From CALBZG01 sp964486295 (GTDB lineage: Bacteria; Bacillota; Clostridia; Peptostreptococcales; Anaerovoracaceae), in the NCBI GenBank assembly GCA_964486295.1, contig CAZAMF010000003.1, positions 185,544 to 249,543 on the forward strand: DNA of 64,000 nucleotides, read 5' to 3'. This document shows, piece by piece, positions 26,408 to 33,353 of this stretch (its first letter is position 1; every line of letters begins with the position of its first letter). A model generated the notes under the pieces. The model did no database searches. It saw only the letters and a program-made list of their open reading frames with translations, and was not told the origin of the DNA. A program made the translations under genes and the position numbers.

Positions 26408-27234
26408 GTAAAGCAGATGTTCTATTTGTAAATATGTGCAGAGACATCCTGGAAAACGGATATTCCTCTGAGGGGCAAGTCGTCCGTCCAAGATGGGAGG
26501 ACGGGACTCCGGCCCATACGATCAAACGATTCGGAGTGGTCAACCGTTACGACCTGTCCGAGGAATTTCCGGCGCTCACGCTCCGCCCTACCGCCATTAA
26601 GTCAGCGGTGGATGAACTGCTTTGGATCTGGCAAAAGAAATCCAACAACATCAAGGATCTGAAAAGCAGGATCTGGGACGAATGGGCAGATGAAAGCGGT
26701 TCCATCGGTAAAGCTTACGGGTATCAGCTGGGCGTGAAATACCGTTTTCCCCAAGGCGAAATGGACCAGGTTGACAACGTTATCTGGCAGCTTAGAAACT
26801 CGCCGTATTCCAGAAGAATCCTGACCAACATATACAATTTCAGCGATTTGGCGGAGATGCATCTTGAACCGTGCGCATACAGCATGACCTTCAATGTGAC
26901 AGGGAAAAAGCTGAATGCGATTCTCAACCAGCGGTCCCAGGACATCCTGGCGGCTAACAACTGGAATGTTGTTCAATACTCTGTATTGGTTCACATGCTT
27001 GCACAAACGTCAGGACTGATTCCAGGGGAACTGGTGCACGTGATTGCTGATGCACATATTTATGATAGACATGTGCCAATCATCGAAGAACTGATTTCGA
27101 GGCCTCAATATCCGGCCCCGCAATTTCAGTTGAATCCCGAGATCAAGGATTTTTATGAATTTACAGTGAACGATATCAAAATCGATCATTACGTAAACAA
27201 TCCTCAGGTCACAGGCATACCGATTGCGGTATAA
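26404..27234 (+). CDS. thyA: Thymidylate synthase ThyA
   Basis: Folate-dependent methylation of dUMP to dTMP, producing dihydrofolate. The 276-aa protein has the substrate-binding Arg region YSRRILTNIYN, the catalytic Cys in HLEPCAYSMTF (about residue 157), and RSQDILAANNWNV and HIYDRHVP blocks. It overlaps mrnC by 4 bp and is followed 26 bp later by dihydrofolate reductase, which regenerates the folate it oxidises. In many Clostridia the gene at this position is the unrelated flavin enzyme ThyX, so this pair may be a replacement. Ordinary length. Confidence 0.96.
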   Translation: MSKADVLFVNMCRDILENGYSSEGQVVRPRWEDGTPAHTIKRFGVVNRYDLSEEFPALTLRPTAIKSAVDELLWIWQKKSNNIKDLKSRIWDEWADESGSIGKAYGYQLGVKYRFPQGEMDQVDNVIWQLRNSPYSRRILTNIYNFSDLAEMHLEPCAYSMTFNVTGKKLNAILNQRSQDILAANNWNVVQYSVLVHMLAQTSGLIPGELVHVIADAHIYDRHVPIIEELISRPQYPAPQFQLNPEIKDFYEFTVNDIKIDHYVNNPQVTGIPIAV

Positions 27235-27260
27235 ATTGGAAGAAAAGAGAAGAATATATA

Positions 27261-27752
27261 ATGAATGCGATAGTGGCAGTAGACAAAAATTGGGCAATCG
27301 GTAAAAATGGCGGATTGCTCTGTCATATCCCCGGAGACTTGAAATATTTCAAGGAAAAAACCAAAGGGAAAATCGTTTTGATGGGGCGGGCAACATTTGA
27401 ATCCCTGCCGGGGAAAAAGCCTCTTCCAGATCGGATCAACATCATTCTTTCCAAAAACCCGCGATTTCATGCGCCATGCCTGGTGTGCCATACAAATGAG
27501 GCGTTGAAAAGAGAACTGCTGCACCATGACCCCGAAGATGTGTTCGTGATCGGTGGAGCCAGTATATACGGACAGTTCCTGAAGTTTTGCGATAAGATCT
27601 ATGTGACCAAAATCGACGCTGTCTTTGAAGCAGATTGTCATTTCCCGAATTTAGATGAGGACCCGGACTTTGAATTAGTCTGGACCAGCGATCAACAGGA
27701 AGAAGGCGGCTACAGTTACCGCTTTTCTGAATACAGAAGAAAGAAACGGTAG
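27261..27752 (+). CDS. folA: Dihydrofolate reductase
   Basis: NADPH-dependent reduction of dihydrofolate to tetrahydrofolate, the necessary partner of ThyA. The 163-aa protein shows IVAVDKNWAIGKNGGLL, the adenine-binding region MGRATFESLP and GGASIYGQFLKFCDKIYVTKID. The family's active-site acidic residue is at about position 27 in HIPGDLKYFK. The start has a poor site (AAGAGAAGAATATATA) and probably relies on coupling with thyA. It ends 4 bp before rlmB. Confidence 0.96.
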   Translation: MNAIVAVDKNWAIGKNGGLLCHIPGDLKYFKEKTKGKIVLMGRATFESLPGKKPLPDRINIILSKNPRFHAPCLVCHTNEALKRELLHHDPEDVFVIGGASIYGQFLKFCDKIYVTKIDAVFEADCHFPNLDEDPDFELVWTSDQQEEGGYSYRFSEYRRKKR

Positions 27753-27756
27753 TAGA

Positions 27757-28680
27757 ATGGAAAACAAAAAACACGATAAAACTCAAAAGGCCTCAAAACA
27801 GCAAAAGCCTGAAAGAAGGCAAAAGCCAATAAAACTGGAAAGGTCTGCAAAACAGGAAAGGCCTGAAAAGAAGCAGAAGCCCGAAAAGAAAGAGAAACCC
27901 GTACAGCGGATCCAACCTTCCCCAACAGAAGTTGATAGCGAAGAAACCGGTATCATCATTGGCAGGAATCCTGTACTCGAAGCTTTGAAATCAGAACGGA
28001 CCATTGAAAAACTGGTTGTTGGCAAAGGTGCCGAAGGTTCTATCAACAAGATCATCGGTATGGCCAGGGACAAAAGTATCCCCATCCATTATAGTGAAAA
28101 ACCTGCCATGGACAGAATGGCAGGAAACGGAGCACACCAGGGAGTCATCGCGTTTGTTGCTGCTTATGAATACAGTGAAATTGAGGATATCTTCGCTCTG
28201 GCAAAAAAAAGAGGTGAAGATCCTTTTGTTGTAATTCTGGATAACCTGGAAGATCCCCATAATCTCGGAGCGATTATAAGGAGCGCAGAAGGAGCGGGTG
28301 CCCACGGAGTTATAATTCCGAAGAGGCGCGCGGTCGGCATTACGGAAACAGTTGTGAAGGCTTCCGCCGGCGCTATTGAATATGTGCCGGTGGTCAAAGT
28401 TCCCAACATAGCGGAAACCATCGAAAGGCTTAAAGAGAACGGACTTTGGATCGGGGCGTGCGATATGGGCGGGACTACTTACCACGAACAAAATCTAAAG
28501 GGGGCTATCGGCATAGTGATCGGTTCAGAAGGGGCGGGGATAGGGCGTCTTGTAAAGGAACGATGCGATTTCGTTGTTTCCATTCCGATGAAAGGCAGCA
28601 TAAACTCGCTGAATGCATCAAATGCCGCTGCGATACTTCTATATGAAATACGAAGGCAAAGAGATGAAGGAGCCATTTAA
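27757..28680 (+). CDS. rlmB: TrmH/SpoU-family rRNA 2'-O-methyltransferase (RlmB-like) with basic N-terminal tail
   Basis: SPOUT methyltransferase resembling RlmB, which methylates a guanosine 2'-OH in 23S rRNA. After residue 65 comes the L30-like substrate domain (GIIIGRNPVLEAL), then SPOUT motif 1 VVILDNLEDPHNLGAIIRSA, motif 2 GIVIGSEGAGI and motif 3 VSIPMKGSINSLNAS. The first 62 residues are an unusual Lys/Glu/Pro/Gln-rich stretch with repeated KQ(K/E)(K/R)PE-like units, likely disordered and RNA-binding. Weak ribosome site GGTAGTAGA. The gene overlaps sigH by 17 bp. The usual yacP (NYN nuclease) gene between rlmB and sigH is missing here. Confidence 0.92.
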   Translation: MENKKHDKTQKASKQQKPERRQKPIKLERSAKQERPEKKQKPEKKEKPVQRIQPSPTEVDSEETGIIIGRNPVLEALKSERTIEKLVVGKGAEGSINKIIGMARDKSIPIHYSEKPAMDRMAGNGAHQGVIAFVAAYEYSEIEDIFALAKKRGEDPFVVILDNLEDPHNLGAIIRSAEGAGAHGVIIPKRRAVGITETVVKASAGAIEYVPVVKVPNIAETIERLKENGLWIGACDMGGTTYHEQNLKGAIGIVIGSEGAGIGRLVKERCDFVVSIPMKGSINSLNASNAAAILLYEIRRQRDEGAI

Positions 28681-29275
28681 AGAGATCACTGAAGAGCAAC
28701 TGGCAGTTATGGCGAAAAACGGAGATGGCGATGCTGCTGAATATTTAATCAGAAAATATAAGGACCTGGTTCGTGGAAAGGCCCGCATGTATTTTATTGT
28801 GGGAGCGGATTCCGAAGATATCGTTCAGGAAGGGATGATTGGCATATTTAAGGCTATCAAAAGCTTTGATCCTACGAGGCAAGCTTCCTTTCAGACCTTC
28901 GCTGAAATTTGCGTTAACCGGCAAATCATCGATGCAGTCAGGACGGCGGGCCGGATGAAACACAGCCCTCTGAACGAATCGGTTTCACTAGATAAACCTG
29001 TGGACGGCAGTGATGAAAGCACTCTCAGCGACACCATCAAAGACAGGGAACCCGAACTGGAGGATATCGTCGTTCTCAATTGCGAGATGGATAAACTGCT
29101 GATTTTGGGGAAAGAGATCTTTTCGGAACTGGAATTGCAGGTCTGGAATGAATACCTGAAGGGGAGGACATATCCGCAAATCGCTGAAATAACAGGCAAG
29201 AGCGTCAAGGCGGTTGACAATGCGCTGCAGCGTACCAGGCGAAAGCTGGAGCTGTATTTAGGGATTGAAAAATAG
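28664..29275 (+). CDS. sigH: RNA polymerase sigma factor SigH (Spo0H-like)
   Basis: A 203-aa sigma-70 family factor of the SigH type, which in endospore formers directs early stationary-phase and sporulation genes. Region 2 is seen in AAEYLIRKYKDLVRGKAR and GADSEDIVQEGMIGIFKAI; region 4 helix-turn-helix is YPQIAEITGKSVKAVDNALQ. Start ATG 28664 lies inside the end of rlmB and has little of a ribosome site, implying translational coupling. Its position after rlmB is the usual one. Sporulation of this organism cannot be concluded from this gene alone, since some non-sporulating relatives retain it. Confidence 0.92.
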   Translation: MKEPFKEITEEQLAVMAKNGDGDAAEYLIRKYKDLVRGKARMYFIVGADSEDIVQEGMIGIFKAIKSFDPTRQASFQTFAEICVNRQIIDAVRTAGRMKHSPLNESVSLDKPVDGSDESTLSDTIKDREPELEDIVVLNCEMDKLLILGKEIFSELELQVWNEYLKGRTYPQIAEITGKSVKAVDNALQRTRRKLELYLGIEK

Positions 29276-29286
29276 CGGAATTTTAA

Positions 29287-29315
29287 TTGACATAGAGATT
29301 TTTATTTAGTATCAT
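29287..29315 (+). promoter_or_regulatory. sigma-A promoter of tRNA-Thr and tuf
   Basis: Perfect TTGACA (29287-29292), 17-bp spacer, TATCAT (29310-29315); an alternative -10 CATAAT overlaps at 29313-29318. It lies 12 bp after sigH stop and 11 bp before the tRNA. Confidence 0.7.
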
Positions 29316-29326
29316 AATCGTGGTGT

Positions 29327-29403
29327 GCTGATGTAGCTCAGTAGGTAGAGCACTTCCTTGGTAAGGAAGAGGTTCGGCAGTTCGAGCCTGCTCATCAGCT
29401 CCA
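29327..29403 (+). tRNA. tRNA-Thr (anticodon GGT)
   Basis: Complete cloverleaf: acceptor stem GCTGATG/CATCAGC (29327-29333 with 29393-29399), discriminator T and encoded CCA (29401-29403). D arm contains AGCTCAGTAGGTAGAGCA; anticodon stem CTTCC/GGAAG with loop TTGGTAA gives GGT (Thr, ACC/ACT). T arm has GGTTCGGCAG followed by TTCGAGCCTG region. It is transcribed together with tuf 50 bp downstream, an arrangement also known for thrT-tufB in E. coli. Confidence 0.95.
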
Positions 29404-29453
29404 TTTTTTTAATTAAAAACTTTATATAAAGAGTTTTAGGAGGAAAATTTAAA

Positions 29454-30647
29454 ATGGCAAAGCAGAAATTCGAGAGAAATAAGCCGCATATCAATATCGG
29501 CACGATTGGCCACGTAGACCATGGCAAGACGACGCTGACGGCAGCGATCACCAAGACCCTGTTCCAGAGATATGGACTGGGCAAGCAGGTCGACTTCGAC
29601 CAGATCGATAAAGCGCCGGAAGAAAAAGAAAGAGGAATCACGATTTCAACGGCACACGTTGAATACGAGACTCCGAACAGACACTATGCGCACGTAGACT
29701 GCCCGGGACATGCCGACTACGTAAAGAACATGATCACAGGAGCAGCGCAGATGGACGGCGCGATCCTGGTAGTAGCCGCAACAGACGGCCCGATGCCGCA
29801 GACAAGAGAACATATCCTGCTGTCAAGACAGGTAGGCGTACCATATATCCTGGTATTTTTGAACAAATGCGACATGGTGGATGACGATGAGCTTCTGGAC
29901 CTGGTAGAGATGGAAGTGAGAGAGCTTCTGGACCAGTACGAGTTCCCAGGGGACGACACTCCGATCATCAGAGGATCCGCGCTGAAGGCACTGGAAGATC
30001 CAATGGGCCCATGGGGCGACAAGATCATCGAGCTGTTCGAAGCAGTAGACAGCTACATTCCAGAACCACAGAGAGACAATGACAAGCCGTTCATCATGCC
30101 GGTAGAAGACGTATTCAGCATCACAGGGCGCGGAACTGTAGCAACAGGCAGAGTAGAGAGAGGCGTGCTGAAGGTAGGAGACGAAGTCGAGATCATCGGA
30201 CTGACAGATGTAAAGAGAAAGGTTGTTGTAACAGGCGTAGAGATGTTCAGAAAGCTTCTGGACCGTGCAGAGACCGGAGACAACATCGGAGCGTTGCTGC
30301 GTGGCGTACAGAGGAACGAGATCCAGAGAGGCCAGGTACTGGCAGCTCCTGGAACCATCCGTCCGCATACGAAGTTCAAGGGCCAGGTATACGTACTGAA
30401 GAAGGAAGAAGGCGGAAGACATACCCCGTTCTTCAATGGATACAGACCACAGTTTTTCTTCAGAACCACGGACGTAACAGGGGATCTGTCGCTTCCTGAA
30501 GGCGTAGAGATGTGCATGCCTGGTGACAACATTGTCATGACGATTTCGCTGATCACCCCGATCGCTCTCGAAGAAGGACTGCGTTTCGCAATTCGTGAAG
30601 GCGGAAGAACCGTAGGTTCCGGCGTTGTTATCGAAGTTGTTGAGTAG
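29454..30647 (+). CDS. tuf: Elongation factor Tu
   Basis: GTPase that delivers aminoacyl-tRNA to the ribosome, 397 aa. All hallmarks are present: P-loop GHVDHGKTT, switch region RGITISTAHVEYE, DCPGHADYV, NKCD and domain 3 ending VIEVVE. The reading frame uses a narrow codon set (CTG, GTA, AAG, AGA preferred) unlike neighbouring genes, as expected for the most abundant protein. AGGAGGAAAATTTAAA precedes ATG 29454. It is co-transcribed with tRNA-Thr and closed by a terminator; rpmG-secE-nusG, which usually follow, are absent. Whether there is a second tuf elsewhere cannot be seen. Confidence 0.98.
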   Translation: MAKQKFERNKPHINIGTIGHVDHGKTTLTAAITKTLFQRYGLGKQVDFDQIDKAPEEKERGITISTAHVEYETPNRHYAHVDCPGHADYVKNMITGAAQMDGAILVVAATDGPMPQTREHILLSRQVGVPYILVFLNKCDMVDDDELLDLVEMEVRELLDQYEFPGDDTPIIRGSALKALEDPMGPWGDKIIELFEAVDSYIPEPQRDNDKPFIMPVEDVFSITGRGTVATGRVERGVLKVGDEVEIIGLTDVKRKVVVTGVEMFRKLLDRAETGDNIGALLRGVQRNEIQRGQVLAAPGTIRPHTKFKGQVYVLKKEEGGRHTPFFNGYRPQFFFRTTDVTGDLSLPEGVEMCMPGDNIVMTISLITPIALEEGLRFAIREGGRTVGSGVVIEVVE

Positions 30648-30715
30648 AACCCCCGGATTCATCCGGCTTCAATTGATAAAATAAAAACTGTCTTAGCCAT
30701 ATGATCATAAAACTC

Positions 30716-30750
30716 AAAAGAGACTCAGATTTACTCTGGGCCTCTTTTTT
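30716..30750 (+). terminator. Intrinsic terminator after tuf
   Basis: Stem AAAAGAG/CTCTTTT with inner CTCAG/CTGGG pairing, followed by T6 (30745-30750). Confidence 0.85.
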
Positions 30751-30809
30751 ATAGACTTCATATTGACGTGACAGAAAATGAATCCCTGCCGGCTATTTGA
30801 CCCGCAACA

Positions 30810-31019
30810 TTAATCGACTGCAATCATTACAGAGGTGGCTTTAATAACTGCATAAGCGTCGGATCCCACTTTCAATTGAAGTTCCCTGATGGAATCCATC
30901 GTAATACTTGAAGTAATGATATTGCCGCCCCCGATGTCGATTTTTACTGTACCGTTAACGGCGCCCTCTTTAATCTCAACAATCTTCCCCTTGAATTGGT
31001 TTCTTGCACTCAGTTTCAT
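30810..31019 (-). CDS. Molbindin-type molybdate/tungstate-binding TOBE protein
   Basis: A 69-aa single TOBE (Mop) domain protein: MKLSARNQFKGKIVEIKEG, then the strand-rich body and TSSITMDSIRELQLKVGS, ending KATSVMIAV. Such proteins assemble into oligomers that store or buffer molybdate or tungstate in the cytoplasm. A strong AAGGAGG site precedes the ATG at 31019. No modABC transporter or molybdoenzyme gene lies nearby. It is transcribed opposite to tuf and divergently from the DMT-type gene; a TATAAT -10 on the minus strand at 31076-31081 could serve it, with a poor -35. Confidence 0.9.
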   Translation of the reverse strand: MKLSARNQFKGKIVEIKEGAVNGTVKIDIGGGNIITSSITMDSIRELQLKVGSDAYAVIKATSVMIAVD

Positions 31020-31149
31020 AATACAACCTCCTTCTATTCACTGAACCGGCGGAAACACTTGCCGGATATACTATAATTATACCTCTGATGTTTGTTCGCT
31101 AACCAAAAGAATGGATGAATTGATTCAAGACCGGTGGTTTTTCCAAAGG

Positions 31150-31178
31150 TTGACAACAAAAAGATTATCTGTTAACTT
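31150..31178 (+). promoter_or_regulatory. Promoter of DMT-type transporter leader
   Basis: Perfect TTGACA (31150-31155), 17-bp spacer and weak -10 TAACTT (31173-31178); a TAGAAT at 31178 has too long a spacer. Confidence 0.5.
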
Positions 31179-31188
31179 AGAATCGGTG

Positions 31189-31251
31189 AATCGGCAGTCT
31201 GATCTTATAGCCGATTATGAGCTTGCCGCCGCATGGCAGCGGTTTTTTTTT
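31189..31251 (+). promoter_or_regulatory. Leader hairpin plus terminator-like hairpin (candidate attenuator)
   Basis: Between the promoter and the DMT-type gene lie a perfect 7-bp hairpin AATCGGC/GCCGATT (31189-31195, 31210-31216) and then a GC-rich stem 31226-31232 with 31236-31242 (one mismatch, 3-nt loop) followed by nine T (31243-31251). The ribosome site GGAAAGGAG comes directly after the T-run. A terminator inside a 5' leader implies regulated read-through; no ligand class can be assigned by eye. Confidence 0.55.
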
Positions 31252-31265
31252 GGAAAGGAGAACAA

Positions 31266-31691
31266 ATGAATTACTACTGGCCGATTCTGTTGATAGTGGG
31301 TTCAAATGTTTGTTATCACATTACCGCCAAATCAGTACCGGGATATATCAACCCAATGGCGTCTCTGAGTATTACCTATCTGGTCGCTGCGGCTGTATCC
31401 GCTGTATTATTCTTTTGGACAAGTTCCGGGAAAAGCCTGCTTGCAGAATATTCGAATCTCAACTGGTCCGCGTTCGTCCTGGGGGTCGTGATCGTTGGAC
31501 TCGAGTTCGGTAACATATCGATGTATAAAGCCGGCTGGAATATCAGTATCGGCTCGCTGGTGTGCAACATTTCACTGGCAGTGCTTCTGATTTTTGTCGG
31601 GCTTATGATCTACAAAGAAACACTCACGTTGCAACAGTATGCGGGTATTGCATGCTGCATCGGAGGGTTGATCCTGCTGAATATCAAATAA
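31266..31691 (+). CDS. Half-size DMT-superfamily (EamA-like) membrane protein
   Basis: A 141-aa membrane protein with five predicted helices, resembling one half of an EamA transporter of the drug/metabolite superfamily (MNYYWPILLIVGSNVCYHITAKS at the start; ETLTLQQYAGIACCIGGLILLN at the end). Half-size members work as dimers. ATG 31266 follows AAAGGAG. Substrate unknown. It is a single gene behind a promoter and a terminator-like leader, so expression may be conditional. Confidence 0.8.
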   Translation: MNYYWPILLIVGSNVCYHITAKSVPGYINPMASLSITYLVAAAVSAVLFFWTSSGKSLLAEYSNLNWSAFVLGVVIVGLEFGNISMYKAGWNISIGSLVCNISLAVLLIFVGLMIYKETLTLQQYAGIACCIGGLILLNIK

Positions 31692-31877
31692 TATTGCAAT
31701 ATATATGACAAAGAATAAAGTGATATAAAGTTTTACATATAACGTCTCATACCGAAGTCCTCCAATAATCCCTTCTATTTTCAGCCGATTGCTGCTAATA
31801 TGACCGTATATGAATGGAAAGCGGCTAAATAAACTTTTTGAAGCGATAATATTTAAATAATGGATTCATAATTTACG

Positions 31878-31914
31878 CAAATAAAACATTATTGTTTTTA
31901 TAATGTTTTATTTG
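31878..31914. repeat. 15-bp perfect inverted repeat, 7-nt loop
   Basis: CAAATAAAACATTAT (31878-31892) and its exact complement (31900-31914) around TGTTTTT. It ends 8 bp before the -35 box of the next promoter. It may be an A/T-rich terminator for the DMT gene or an operator. Confidence 0.7.
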
Positions 31915-31922
31915 TTAAAGTA

Positions 31923-31951
31923 TTGTCATGCTCGTTTAAATCATATAAAAT
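31923..31951 (+). promoter_or_regulatory. Promoter of diaminopentanoate dehydrogenase-like gene
   Basis: TTGTCA (31923-31928), 17-bp spacer, TAAAAT (31946-31951). A perfect 7-bp hairpin GATCCGG/CCGGATC (31962-31968, 31975-31981) lies just downstream, near the expected start of the transcript. Confidence 0.5.
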
Positions 31952-32061
31952 AATAATGACAGATCCGGGCAATTCCGGATCATTAAATAGATCCGACCAT
32001 ATGTTTATCGCTGGAGATGATCCGGAAAGTGTACCAACCAAAAGATGAGGGGAGAAGAAAA

Positions 32062-33135
32062 ATGGCAAAACTGAGAATTGCGCAATATGGATGCGGGAAA
32101 ATGTCCGCATGGACGATGAGATATGTTTTTGAAAGCGGCGCAGAAATCGTTGCTGCATTCGATATGAATCCGGCCGTGATCGGCAAGGATATCGGCAGTA
32201 TCATAGGTTGCGAATCCAAAGGGGTAATTATTCAACCGGCGGAAAATGCGGAGGAAACTCTCAAACAAATCAAGCCGGATGCCTGCATCATAACGACTAA
32301 GAGCCTGATGTCCGACCTGAAGCCGGCCATGATGATCATGGCCAAATTGGGGATCAATACGGTCAGCACATGTGAAGAAGCTTTCTTTCCATGGAACTCC
32401 TCTCCGGCCATAGCCAAGGAAATTGATGAAATGGCGAAGAAGACCGGCTGCACGATATGCGGCACCGGCTATCAGGATATGTCCTGGGGAAGTCTGATCG
32501 ATACCCTGGCAGGTTCCTGCCATAAAATCACGAAGATCAAAGGAAGTTCCAGCTATAATGTGGAGGACTACGGTATTGCGTTGGCACAGGTCCATGGTGC
32601 CGGAATGGATCTTGAAACCTTTGCAAAAGAGATCGCCGCGGCAGATGATATTTCGGAAAAAGAACGCCAGGACTTGATCGATAAGGGCGAATTTCTTCCT
32701 TCATATATGTGGAATTCAAATGCGTGGCTTTGTGATAAAATGGGGCTTACAGTCAAGAGCCAGACTCAAAAGTGTATACCGAAACTTTGGAATACTGAAC
32801 TAAAGTCCGAAACCTTGCAGATGACCATCCCGGCGGGATACGCAACCGGTATGGCAGCTGTGGTAACCACTGAGACAGAAGAAGGAATCACAATCGAGAC
32901 AGAATGCATCGGAAAGGTATATGCCCCTGAAGAAGAAGATACGAATGCCTGGGAAATATTCGGCGAACCGTACCTCAAATGTACTGTTTCAAAGCCTGCT
33001 ACCGTGGAATTGACCTGCGCGACCATTGTCGGGAGAATTCCGGATATCATCAATGCGTCTGCCGGTTTTGTCACATCCAGTAAAATGCCTACTCTGACTT
33101 ACAGGCATAAGCCCCTGGATGAATATATCAGATAG
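32062..33135 (+). CDS. 2,4-diaminopentanoate dehydrogenase-like NAD(P) oxidoreductase
   Basis: A 357-aa protein with a dihydrodipicolinate-reductase-type Rossmann domain (RIAQYGCGKMSAWTMRYVFE, residues 4-23; FDMNPAVIGKDIG) and a C-terminal domain like that of 2,4-diaminopentanoate dehydrogenase, the NAD(P)-linked step of oxidative ornithine fermentation. The dinucleotide motif is G-x-G-x-M, slightly unusual. ATG 32062 has GAGGGGAG upstream. It is a single gene with its own terminator, followed by a polar amino-acid ABC transporter. Substrate is inferred from family resemblance; paralogues with other substrates exist, and no aminomutase genes are adjacent. Confidence 0.65.
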   Translation: MAKLRIAQYGCGKMSAWTMRYVFESGAEIVAAFDMNPAVIGKDIGSIIGCESKGVIIQPAENAEETLKQIKPDACIITTKSLMSDLKPAMMIMAKLGINTVSTCEEAFFPWNSSPAIAKEIDEMAKKTGCTICGTGYQDMSWGSLIDTLAGSCHKITKIKGSSSYNVEDYGIALAQVHGAGMDLETFAKEIAAADDISEKERQDLIDKGEFLPSYMWNSNAWLCDKMGLTVKSQTQKCIPKLWNTELKSETLQMTIPAGYATGMAAVVTTETEEGITIETECIGKVYAPEEEDTNAWEIFGEPYLKCTVSKPATVELTCATIVGRIPDIINASAGFVTSSKMPTLTYRHKPLDEYIR

Positions 33136-33173
33136 CATTTGTTCTATAATAAAATATTCCTTTCAACTGCAGG

Positions 33174-33211
33174 AGGCCGGTTATTCCAAATCAGGAATTC
33201 CGGCCTTTTTG
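33174..33211 (+). terminator. Intrinsic terminator after diaminopentanoate dehydrogenase-like gene
   Basis: Stem AGGCCGG/CCGGCCT (33174-33180, 33200-33206) with inner ATTCC/GGAAT, followed by T5. A second hairpin TGCCGCT/AGCGGCA follows at 33214-33234 without a T-run. Confidence 0.9.
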
Positions 33212-33250
33212 CCTGCCGCTTATTTAGAGCGGCAGAGCGATATTAGACAG

Positions 33251-33279
33251 TTGCAGTTTTGCGCACAGGAATGTATAAT
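33251..33279 (+). promoter_or_regulatory. sigma-A promoter of amino-acid ABC operon
   Basis: TTGCAG (33251-33256), 17-bp spacer, perfect TATAAT (33274-33279); 75 bp before the first gene. Confidence 0.75.
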
Positions 33280-33353
33280 ATTAAAAGCATGTTTTAACAC
33301 AGCGAATAAAAAAGAAAAGGAAAGGAAGATGTCAGGGGAATGATCCTTGACTG

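Larger units (their letters stand above)
31692..32061. other. 370-bp A/T-rich intergenic region
   Basis: No credible reading frame. It holds a long A/T-rich inverted repeat (31878-31914), a promoter (31923-31951) and a small GC-rich hairpin (31962-31981), listed separately. I see no recognisable RNA gene in 31692-31870. Confidence 0.6.

Noticed and set aside
31217..31513. Reading frame starting within the terminator-like leader of the DMT gene
   Set aside because: Shadow of the DMT gene in another frame, with no ribosome site and an arginine-rich unnatural composition.
33119..33343. 74-codon frame before the ABC operon
   Set aside because: Runs through a terminator and a promoter; no family resemblance.
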